NCBI GenBank assembly: GCA_016937725.1
Contig: JAFGVZ010000039.1
Span: 1 to 6,895, forward strand
Origin: Paracoccaceae bacterium
GTDB lineage: Bacteria; Pseudomonadota; Alphaproteobacteria; Rhodobacterales; Rhodobacteraceae
Direction: 5' to 3'
Length of the DNA: 6,895 nt
A model generated the notes under the pieces. The model searched no databases. It had not been told where the DNA came from and was given only the letters and a program-made list of their open reading frames with translations. The position numbers and the translations under genes were made by a program. Positions within the stretch are counted from its first letter, which is position 1; each line of letters begins with the position of its first letter. Shown here in pieces: positions 1 through 5,568 of the stretch.

Positions 1-900
1 CATCTGTTCAAAGGCGGCCTGCGCGTTGCGCCCCGCAAGGCTGTCGAATTCGACCAAATGCGCCCAAGCCGATTGGTCAATCGCGGGTGCGTCCAGAATC
101 GTGCCGCCTTCTTCCAGCAGCCCACCGATCTGGCTGCGCAGGTTCACAAGGTAGTCGTAGCTGTCAGCGCGGGCTTTGGGCAGATCGGTGGCAGGCCCAT
201 GACCGGGCACGATATGGGCGGGGTCAAAGGCGGCCATTGCATCGAACGCCTCTATCCAGCTTTTCACGTTGGATTGCGCGCCATTGCCCAAAATCCGGTC
301 GACATAGACAATATCGCCCGTGAACATGGTGCTGGCACCTTCCAACCACACGAAGGCATCGCCCGGCGTATGCGCCTGACCGCGGTGCATGATCTGGAAG
401 GTCATGCCACCATGCTCCAGAGTGTAATCGCTGGCAAAGGTCACATCGGCATAGCTGGGGACGGTCCCGTCCAGTCCCTCGCCAATCAATTGCGACAGCC
501 CGGTCATTTGCATGGACCCGCGCGCCGCTTGGTCGGCCACCGCCGCGTCAGAGGCAATGACAGTCGCGCCCTGCGCCTGCCAATAACCGTTGCCCAGCCA
601 GCGATGATCCTGCCCGCCGGAATTGATGACATGGGTCACGGGCGTATCGGTGATCTGGCGGATGGTATCATGCAGCATAGCGGCCCCGGCCCAAGACCCG
701 CCCGGATCGACCAGCACCGCGCCAGAGGGGGTCACGACCAGCCCGAAGGTGGCGTTATTGCCAAGGTTTTCCGGGTTGCGCTGTTCCAGCGGGCCGACAA
801 TGGCCCAGACGTTTTCCGTCACGGGCTGGATGGTCAAAACATCAGCCAAGACAACACTGGGGCTACACAGCGCGACAAGCGCAACGAAAACACGTCTCAT
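1..900 (-). CDS. Exported MBL-fold (metallo-beta-lactamase superfamily) hydrolase, 3' end outside window
   Basis: The first 300 codons of a gene that starts at 898-900 and runs open to the left edge of the window. An in-frame TGA directly precedes the ATG, and GAAAGGA lies 7 bases upstream, so the start is firm. Residues 1-19 look like a Sec signal peptide (basic MRR, hydrophobic core, likely cleavage after VLA-19), which implies a periplasmic protein. The MBL landmarks appear in order: a beta-strand pair with VLVDPGG at 62-68, a variant metal motif SGGQDH at 94-99, AHTPGD at 176-181, FTGD at 193-196, and VPGHGP at 231-236. D98, H99, H177, D196 and H234 are retained, but the first two histidines of HxHxDH are replaced by S94 and G96. 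By general look it resembles the SoxH/quinoprotein-associated hydrolase branch, but I cannot assign a substrate. It lies 35 bases downstream of the methyltransferase gene and is probably co-transcribed with it. Confidence 0.88.
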   Translation of the reverse strand, partial: MRRVFVALVALCSPSVVLADVLTIQPVTENVWAIVGPLEQRNPENLGNNATFGLVVTPSGAVLVDPGGSWAGAAMLHDTIRQITDTPVTHVINSGGQDHRWLGNGYWQAQGATVIASDAAVADQAARGSMQMTGLSQLIGEGLDGTVPSYADVTFASDYTLEHGGMTFQIMHRGQAHTPGDAFVWLEGASTMFTGDIVYVDRILGNGAQSNVKSWIEAFDAMAAFDPAHIVPGHGPATDLPKARADSYDYLVNLRSQIGGLLEEGGTILDAPAIDQSAWAHLVEFDSLAGRNAQAAFEQM

Positions 901-907
901 TCAGATA

Positions 908-914
908 TCCTTTC
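908..914 (-). promoter_or_regulatory. Ribosome binding site of the MBL-fold gene
   Basis: On the minus strand this reads GAAAGGA, 7 bases before the ATG at 898-900. It lies in the 35-base gap after the methyltransferase stop codon. The MBL gene therefore has its own translation start signal rather than depending on stop/start overlap. Confidence 0.6.
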
Positions 915-935
915 AGGATTCAAAGCACCGCCGCT

Positions 936-1559
936 TCAGGCCAGTTTACGAAAGACAGAGACTTGAAAAGCTTGAGAATTCCCTTTCGGCGTTCGGTGGT
1001 CAAAGTGTTCCGACGCCAGAGGCGCAAACTGGCCCGGTGCCAGTGCAGCCAGTGTGGCCGCCAAAGTCTGTGGCGAATAGCGTTGCACCGGAAGGCCAGA
1101 GCAGGTTTCCGGCCCGGTCAGGTCAAACGTGGCAAGGATGGCGATCCCGGCAGGGGCAAGGGCCTTGGACAGCGTGGCAAGGTAACGCTCTTGATCTGCC
1201 CTATCGGTCAGGAAATGGAACACCGCACGGTCGTGCCAGACATCATAAACGCGGTCAGGGTGCCAGTCGCGGATGTCAGTTGCGATGAATGACACGCGCG
1301 TCGCAGCATCACCCAGCCGCGCGCGGATGATATCCAGCGCGGTGTCGGACAGGTCCAGCACGGTCACGGCCCCTGCCCCGTCGGCAAGCGCATGATCAAC
1401 CAGCCGCGATGCGCCGGCCCCCACATCGACCAGCGCACCACCTTGCGGCAGATGCTGGCGCACAAGGCGCAGGGACTGCGCAGGCGTTGCCTCAAACCAT
1501 GTCAGCGCGTCTTCGGCGCGCGCGGTATAGGCGGTGTTCCAATGCTCGATCAGGTCCAT
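936..1559 (-). CDS. Class I SAM-dependent methyltransferase, 207 aa
   Basis: A small, single-domain Rossmann-fold methyltransferase. The start at 1557-1559 (MDLIEHWNTAY) is preferred because GGGGAG sits 6 bases upstream and the protein then begins with the usual short helix. The reading frame stays open 19 codons further, to an ATG at 1616 that lacks a ribosome binding site. Motif I is VDVGAGAS at 44-51. The acidic end of strand beta-2 is D69 in VLDLS, and a likely adenine-contacting D95 follows in TDIRD. The segment WHDRAVFHFL at 108-117 occupies the motif IV/active-site region, and a version of it is common in small-molecule and protein methyltransferases of this general type. There are no membrane segments, so it is cytoplasmic. 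The substrate cannot be read from the sequence. It lies between the P450 gene (78 bases upstream) and the MBL-fold gene (35 bases downstream), which suggests but does not prove a shared process. Confidence 0.85.
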   Translation of the reverse strand: MDLIEHWNTAYTARAEDALTWFEATPAQSLRLVRQHLPQGGALVDVGAGASRLVDHALADGAGAVTVLDLSDTALDIIRARLGDAATRVSFIATDIRDWHPDRVYDVWHDRAVFHFLTDRADQERYLATLSKALAPAGIAILATFDLTGPETCSGLPVQRYSPQTLAATLAALAPGQFAPLASEHFDHRTPKGNSQAFQVSVFRKLA

Positions 1560-1637
1560 CGACAGCTCCCCGTTCCCTTGGTCGTAGCCTGTGGTACACT
1601 GATCCCGCCCCGGCATATCAATTCATGATTTTGAATA
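1560..1637 (-). other. Intergenic gap with AT-rich island, possible promoter region
   Basis: A 78-base gap between the P450 stop codon (1638-1640) and the methyltransferase start. Its upstream half (about 1610-1637) is sharply AT-rich against the surrounding GC-rich DNA and contains TTGATA, a fair -35-like hexamer. No good -10 box follows at the proper distance. I see no GC-rich hairpin followed by a T tract, so there is no intrinsic terminator for the P450 gene. This is the largest gap but one in the window and the likeliest place for a promoter driving the methyltransferase and MBL genes, but the call is weak. Confidence 0.3.
1566..1571 (-). promoter_or_regulatory. Ribosome binding site deciding the methyltransferase start
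   Basis: On the minus strand this reads GGGGAG, 6 bases before the ATG at 1557-1559. The more upstream in-frame ATG at 1616 has only AT-rich sequence before it. The signal therefore favours the shorter 207-residue protein. Confidence 0.55.
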
Positions 1638-3002
1638 TTAATGGCGCAGGCACAGATTCAGCCAAATCCCATCACGGGCGCGCACGGTCATATGGGCTTG
1701 CGGCACCGGCACGCGCGCGGGGTCGGCGCGCACGTCCCAATCGGCCAGAATACGCGCCAAAATCAGCACCGCTTCGGCCATGGCAAACCCTGCGCCGGGG
1801 CAGACGCGCGGACCTGCCGAGAACGGGATATACCCGTCACGGGCCTGCGCGCGGGTGGCGTTGTCCTGCCAGCGGTCGGGGCGAAAATCGTGCGGGTCGG
1901 GCCAGATATGTTCGTTGCGGCCCATATGCCACGGGCTGACGATGACCTGCGCGCCGGGAGCGATGGGGCGGTTGCGGAAACTCTCGGGCTTGGCCGCTTC
2001 GCGCACCATCATCGGCACGGGCGGGTAAAGGCGCAGCGCCTCGCGGAACGTGTCGCGGATGCGGGGGAACTGGCGCAGAATGCTGAAATCTGGCGCGGGG
2101 CCGCCGATATGGGGGCGGATTGCCTGCGCCTCTGCTGCAAGCTCTGCTTGCCAATCCGGGTGCGTGGCGATCAGATACAGCGCCCAAGCAAGGGCCGAGG
2201 CGCTGGTTTCATGCCCTGCCAAAAAGAAAATCGCCACCTGATCGACCATTTCACCCGTCTCGAAGACCGCGCCCGTATCGGGGTCGCGCGTGGTCATGAT
2301 CTTGGTGGCCAGATCGTCGGGGGCGGTGCCTGCGGCAATCGCGGCGGCGCGGGCTTCGGTCATGCCGGTGATCAACGCACGGATGCGTTTCGCGGTTGCG
2401 CGCGCGCGACGCGGCATCGGGCGCGGCAACCAGCGCGGCAACGGGATGATAGCAGCCAAGTTCAGAATGGGGGCCGCGCGCTGATGGGCACGAAAGCTTT
2501 GGTAAACCTCTGACGCGGTGGCATCCTCGATCGGCACGGAAAACAGCGTGCGAAAAATGACATCGGCGGCGGCGTGGCTGGTCAGCGCCTCGACCTCATG
2601 CAGGCCCTCGGTCAGGCGCGCGGCCATCGCTTCAGACGCGCTCCACATGGCGGGAAAGGTGTCGCGCAGCCGCCCCCCCTCGAAGGCCGGGTCGATCATC
2701 CGGCGCTGGCGCGCCCATGTCGCGCCATTGGTCACGAACACCGAATTGCCCAACAAAGGCCGCAACCCTTCGCGCACGCGGCCCGATTTCGGGAAATCGC
2801 CCGCCCGCTCTTGCAACACCAGCCGCACCAGATCGGGCGTGTTGACCATGACAGAGTGCAGGAACGGAAGCCGCATCTCTGCCATCTTGGCACGGTAAAG
2901 TTTGGCGGGCTGGGCCGACAGAATATCGCGCCGAAACATCAGCACATGCCGCCACAGTGCCACGCGGTCGGCGCGGTGGTCGGGCATGGGCGGACGGGTC
3001 AC
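1638..3002 (-). CDS. Cytochrome P450 monooxygenase, 454 aa
   Basis: A complete heme-thiolate monooxygenase. The landmarks fall in the right order: helix C WARQR at 96-100 (W96, R100), the I-helix oxygen-activation motif AGHET at 262-266, helix K ExxR at E321-R324, a FRPDRW 'PERF'-type segment, and the heme loop FSAGPRVCPG at 394-403 with C401 as the iron ligand. All signature residues are present, so it should be active. There is no N-terminal membrane anchor or signal peptide, so it is a soluble bacterial-type P450, although the general look (long helix I, FxxGxRxCxG, about 450 aa) recalls class II/CYP4- or CYP102-like oxygenases more than short P450cam types. The start is GTG at 3000-3002, supported by GAAGGA 6 bases upstream; it overlaps the hydrolase stop as GTGA. 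An internal ATG at codon 6 has no such signal. No ferredoxin or reductase is encoded in the window. The substrate is unknown. Confidence 0.95.
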   Translation of the reverse strand: MTRPPMPDHRADRVALWRHVLMFRRDILSAQPAKLYRAKMAEMRLPFLHSVMVNTPDLVRLVLQERAGDFPKSGRVREGLRPLLGNSVFVTNGATWARQRRMIDPAFEGGRLRDTFPAMWSASEAMAARLTEGLHEVEALTSHAAADVIFRTLFSVPIEDATASEVYQSFRAHQRAAPILNLAAIIPLPRWLPRPMPRRARATAKRIRALITGMTEARAAAIAAGTAPDDLATKIMTTRDPDTGAVFETGEMVDQVAIFFLAGHETSASALAWALYLIATHPDWQAELAAEAQAIRPHIGGPAPDFSILRQFPRIRDTFREALRLYPPVPMMVREAAKPESFRNRPIAPGAQVIVSPWHMGRNEHIWPDPHDFRPDRWQDNATRAQARDGYIPFSAGPRVCPGAGFAMAEAVLILARILADWDVRADPARVPVPQAHMTVRARDGIWLNLCLRH

Positions 3003-4192
3003 GCCGCATCCTTCAAATAGCAGGCGCGCGACACGCTGGCAGAAGGCTTGCGGCCCTTGAACCGATCAGCCAGGGAAACCGGCCCCGCCGTGATCTGGAA
3101 ATAATCGTAGTCTTTGGGCGCATCGAACGCGCAAAGATACTGGAAATGCAGCCGGAAATAGCGGCGCTTCAGCTTGGCGTAGGTTTCGGGCGCCAAGCTT
3201 TGGGTGAACGCTGCCGAGATGATCAGCGGCCATTTCTGCCCGTCGCTGCCTGCGCCAGAGCACGCGACCGGATCACACAGCGCATAGCAACACCCGTCCC
3301 CCGGCGCGGTCACATCCAGCCAGAACAGCTTGTCCGATTGCGAGAGCGCCGCCAGATCGGCGCGCAGGCCTTGCGCCTGCGGCAGGTAGGATTGCATCGG
3401 CACGGCATGGCCCAAGGACAGGAACGCCAGCTTGCCCGCAGGCACTTCGCCCGCGATAACCCGCGCCAGCACCGACACGCCCAGATGCACGCCAGAGGAA
3501 TGGCCGACGACCAGCACCTCGTCCAGATCCGGGTCGGCCAAGGCTTGGGCAATCAGCGCCGCGAACTTGTCCAGCCGTGCTTCCAATTCGGGCGGGTTGC
3601 GGCCCTTGTGCTTGGCGGTAAAAGCGAAATCCAGAAGCAGGTAATGCACGAAGAACTTGCCGTCCATGCGCCGAAACCCCTCCAATATGGGCCAGACCAC
3701 GCCAAGGCCCAGCAGGTAGGCCAGCCACGCGGGCAGCAGCAAAGACAGCGCCCAGCCCAAGGCAAGCGCGGCCAGCACGGCCACCAAAAGCTGCCCCACC
3801 AGCATGATGACCGGATACATGGCCGCAATGCCCGGCCCCGCACGCAGCCGAAACAGCCGGAACAAGGCGCCGGTCGAAATATAAATCCATGCCGTGCGCA
3901 CCAGGAGCGCATAGGTCGCCCAAATGCCTGCCGCCATCGACGAGCGCACGATATCCGACCATTCCAAGATCTGGATACGGCTTTCGGCCTGTGCGCCCTC
4001 CATCTGGGCACTCACGATCCAGCCATAGGGGCCTTCACCCTTGTAGGGCCGTTGCCGCAAGGAATAGCCGGAAATCGCGGCCTGTGCCGCCCCCTCGGTG
4101 CGGTAAAGTTCGCGGTAGCGGCGCGGCGGGAACGGGTCATAGCCCGGGATATAGAAAACCTGACGCCGGAACGGTGCCGCACCGCCCGCCAT
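2999..4192 (-). CDS. Putative membrane-associated alpha/beta hydrolase-like protein, 397 aa
   Basis: I do not recognise a named family. The N-terminus has FYIPGYDP at 13-20, which resembles the first strand and oxyanion turn of an alpha/beta hydrolase. VLVVGHSSG at 226-234 is a good nucleophile elbow (GxSxG, S232), reached through a strand and followed by a small-residue helix. Between them, residues 122-170 are strongly hydrophobic and probably form two membrane segments; residues 86-110 may add a third or an interfacial helix. This puts the protein at the inner membrane with the hydrolase part probably split around the insertion. The acid and histidine of the triad are not obvious: D307, H262 and H349 are candidates, and no typical C-terminal catalytic His loop is seen. 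ATG at 4190-4192 overlaps the acyltransferase stop as TAATG, and the stop overlaps the P450 GTG, so it is co-translated with both neighbours. A lipase or esterase role is inference. Confidence 0.72.
   Translation of the reverse strand: MAGGAAPFRRQVFYIPGYDPFPPRRYRELYRTEGAAQAAISGYSLRQRPYKGEGPYGWIVSAQMEGAQAESRIQILEWSDIVRSSMAAGIWATYALLVRTAWIYISTGALFRLFRLRAGPGIAAMYPVIMLVGQLLVAVLAALALGWALSLLLPAWLAYLLGLGVVWPILEGFRRMDGKFFVHYLLLDFAFTAKHKGRNPPELEARLDKFAALIAQALADPDLDEVLVVGHSSGVHLGVSVLARVIAGEVPAGKLAFLSLGHAVPMQSYLPQAQGLRADLAALSQSDKLFWLDVTAPGDGCCYALCDPVACSGAGSDGQKWPLIISAAFTQSLAPETYAKLKRRYFRLHFQYLCAFDAPKDYDYFQITAGPVSLADRFKGRKPSASVSRACYLKDAA
3009..3014 (-). promoter_or_regulatory. Ribosome binding site of the P450 gene, inside the hydrolase gene
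   Basis: On the minus strand this reads GAAGGA, 6 bases before the GTG start at 3000-3002. It lies within the last codons of the upstream hydrolase gene. It supports the GTG start over the internal ATG five codons later and implies translational coupling of the two genes. Confidence 0.6.
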
Positions 4193-4737
4193 TACGCCGC
4201 CCCGATCTCTGACGGGTCACGCAGCCACAGGCAGCGCGCGGGCACACCCAACATGACCGCATAGGGCGGCACATCTTTCGTCACAACCGCATTTGCCCCG
4301 ATCAGCGCCCCGCGCCCCACAACGATATCGCCCAAGATAACCGCGCCCGCGCCCACATCGACATGGTCCTCTAGCACCGGGCGGGCGGCGATATCGTCAT
4401 CGCGCGCAATACCGATGGTGGTATTCTGCCGCAGCACCACATCATTGCCGATGGACCGTGCCACAAGGATCATACCGCCGAAATGTTCCAGCCGGACACG
4501 GCGGCCAACTTTCACGGTATAGGGCAGCTCAATCCCGCCCATCCATTGCGACAGCTTGAACATGGAGCGATAAATCGCGGTCAGCATCATGCGCGCCGGT
4601 TTGAAGCGCACCGACATGCGCCAATTGCCAAACCGGTGCCAGAACAGGCGCCAAAAACCCTGTGCCAGCCAATCTCCGCGATGGGTGCGCAGGTCTTCGG
4701 CAACCAATTGCCAGAAGGTCAGGTCAGAGGGGTTCAT
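4192..4737 (-). CDS. CysE-like left-handed beta-helix (hexapeptide) acyltransferase, 181 aa
   Basis: An N-terminal helical part (residues 1-70, including FWRLFWHRFGNWR at 28-40) is followed by a left-handed beta-helix built from imperfect hexapeptide repeats. Examples are SIGNDVVLRQNTTIG at 95-109 and VDVGAGAVILGDIVVGRGAL at 126-145, ending in the typical GVPAR at 164-168. Such enzymes are trimers that move an acyl group from a CoA or ACP donor to a hydroxyl or amine. It would usually be labelled serine acetyltransferase, but it is much shorter than CysE (about 270 aa). By hand alignment the first catalytic His is kept (H85 in LEHFGG), while the second, in the RHP segment of CysE, is Arg (R119 in ARP). 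The acceptor is therefore probably not serine. The start at 4735-4737 (MNPSDLTFWQLVAEDL) fits relatives from memory. A GTG at 4822-4824 would add 29 low-complexity residues and is less likely. It leads the triad with the hydrolase and P450. Confidence 0.85.
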   Translation of the reverse strand: MNPSDLTFWQLVAEDLRTHRGDWLAQGFWRLFWHRFGNWRMSVRFKPARMMLTAIYRSMFKLSQWMGGIELPYTVKVGRRVRLEHFGGMILVARSIGNDVVLRQNTTIGIARDDDIAARPVLEDHVDVGAGAVILGDIVVGRGALIGANAVVTKDVPPYAVMLGVPARCLWLRDPSEIGAA

Positions 4738-4848
4738 GTTTTTGCTGCCATCCGGCAGCGGCGCGGCTTTCGCGCGCGCGGGCTTTGCAGATTGACGATC
4801 CAACACCACGCGTAACCCCGTCACTCATGCCCTGTGCCGGCCCGCATG
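4738..4848. other. 111-base gap between hisG and the acyltransferase gene
   Basis: This stretch separates the hisG stop from the preferred acyltransferase start. It is GC-rich, and I see neither a hairpin with a T tract nor a convincing -35/-10 pair. An open frame back to a GTG at 4822-4824 is in phase with the acyltransferase, giving a 29-residue Ala/Lys/Arg-rich extension that looks like non-coding drift. The acyltransferase triad may be read through from the his genes or from a promoter I cannot recognise. Confidence 0.4.
4744..4759 (-). promoter_or_regulatory. Short perfect hairpin just before the acyltransferase start
   Basis: On the minus strand GCTGCC and GGCAGC pair around a four-base GGAT loop, and the hairpin ends 6 bases (AAAAAC) before the preferred ATG. 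A run of A rather than T follows, so it is not an intrinsic terminator in the direction of transcription. No standard ribosome binding site sits at normal spacing; the loop GGAT is the nearest purine-rich match. It could hold the start region in a structure or be chance. Confidence 0.3.
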
Positions 4849-5568
4849 CTACGGGTTGGCGAATACCTCTGATGACAAGATCACGCCTAGACGCTGCGAA
4901 AGCAAGCCCATCGCAGCGGAACAATCTGTCCACGACGCCGATTTGGCGGCAAAGAGCGTGGCTTGCGAGCAGTGAATGGGCGGTCCTTGCAGAATTTTCA
5001 GGTGGTTCGCGCGCAGGGTTTCCCCGGTCGAGGTGATATCGGCCACCGCTTCCGCTGTCAGGTTGCGGATCGTGCCTTCGGTGGCACCTTGGCTGTCGAC
5101 CAATTGGTAATCGGCCACGCCATGCGCGCGCAGATGTTCGCGCACTAGGCGATGGTATTTCGTGGCAATCCGCAGCCGGAACCCGTGGCGCGCGCGGAAC
5201 GCCGCTGCCGCCGCATCCAGATCATCGAGCGTGTCGACATCCACCCATGTGACCGGCACGGCCAAGATCAGGTCGGCATGGCCAAAGCCCATAGGGGTCA
5301 GTTCCGCGACAGAGGCTTGCCAATCTGGCAAGGTCTCTCGCACAAGGTCAGACCCGGTCACACCCAGATGAATGCGCCCCGCCGCCAATTCGCGCGGAAT
5401 TTCGCTGGCTGACAGCAGCACCAGTTCCATGCCCTCTACACCTTCCACCGCGCCGGCATATTCGCGCGCGGCCCCGGTGCGGGCCAGCCGCAGGCCGCGA
5501 TCGGCGAACCAGTCGAAGGTTTGTTCCATCAGCCGCCCTTTGGATGGCACGCCAAGCTTGATGGTCAT
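4849..5568 (-). CDS. hisG: ATP phosphoribosyltransferase catalytic subunit, short form (HisG-S), 239 aa
   Basis: Catalyses the first step of histidine biosynthesis: ATP plus PRPP gives N1-(5-phosphoribosyl)-ATP, in the cytoplasm. The N-terminus LGVPSKGRL at 5-13 is the family's opening strand and substrate loop, GVTGSD at 69-74 follows, and the PRPP-binding loop is DITSTGETLRAN at 177-188. The protein ends soon after the catalytic domain, without the C-terminal regulatory (histidine-binding) domain of long HisG. This is the short form that works as a hetero-octamer with HisZ, and hisZ is indeed next door. ATG at 5566-5568 overlaps the hisZ stop as ATGA, and GGAGG lies 7 bases upstream inside hisZ, so translation is coupled and both subunits should be made together. 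Feedback inhibition by histidine would act through HisZ. The length and motifs are normal. Confidence 0.96.
   Translation of the reverse strand: MTIKLGVPSKGRLMEQTFDWFADRGLRLARTGAAREYAGAVEGVEGMELVLLSASEIPRELAAGRIHLGVTGSDLVRETLPDWQASVAELTPMGFGHADLILAVPVTWVDVDTLDDLDAAAAAFRARHGFRLRIATKYHRLVREHLRAHGVADYQLVDSQGATEGTIRNLTAEAVADITSTGETLRANHLKILQGPPIHCSQATLFAAKSASWTDCSAAMGLLSQRLGVILSSEVFANP

Noticed and set aside
58..966. A 302-codon open frame on the plus strand opposite the MBL-fold gene
   Set aside because: It has no recognisable domain and is compositionally a mirror of the GC-rich gene on the other strand. The minus strand shows a signal peptide, a ribosome binding site and MBL motifs.
1560..1616. 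A 19-residue extension of the methyltransferase from an ATG at 1616
   Set aside because: It has no ribosome binding site and an unconserved-looking sequence. The internal ATG at 1559 has a well-spaced GGGGAG.
1641..2513. A 290-codon plus-strand open frame opposite the P450 gene
   Set aside because: The P450 motifs on the minus strand account for this DNA fully, and the plus-strand product looks like random GC-rich translation.
3273..3962. A 229-codon minus-strand frame within the hydrolase gene
   Set aside because: It is a different phase of the same DNA, rich in Ala, Gly and Arg, with no start signal. The hydrolase frame has the nucleophile elbow and membrane segments.
2957..4264. A 435-codon open frame on the plus strand opposite the hydrolase gene
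   Set aside because: The protein is rich in Arg, Gln and His with no fold signal. It is antisense to a gene with clear hydrophobic segments and start/stop overlaps with both neighbours, so it is a GC-driven shadow.
4744..4759. The hairpin upstream of the acyltransferase gene as an intrinsic terminator for hisG
   Set aside because: In the direction of transcription it is followed by A residues, not T residues, and the stem is only 6 bp.
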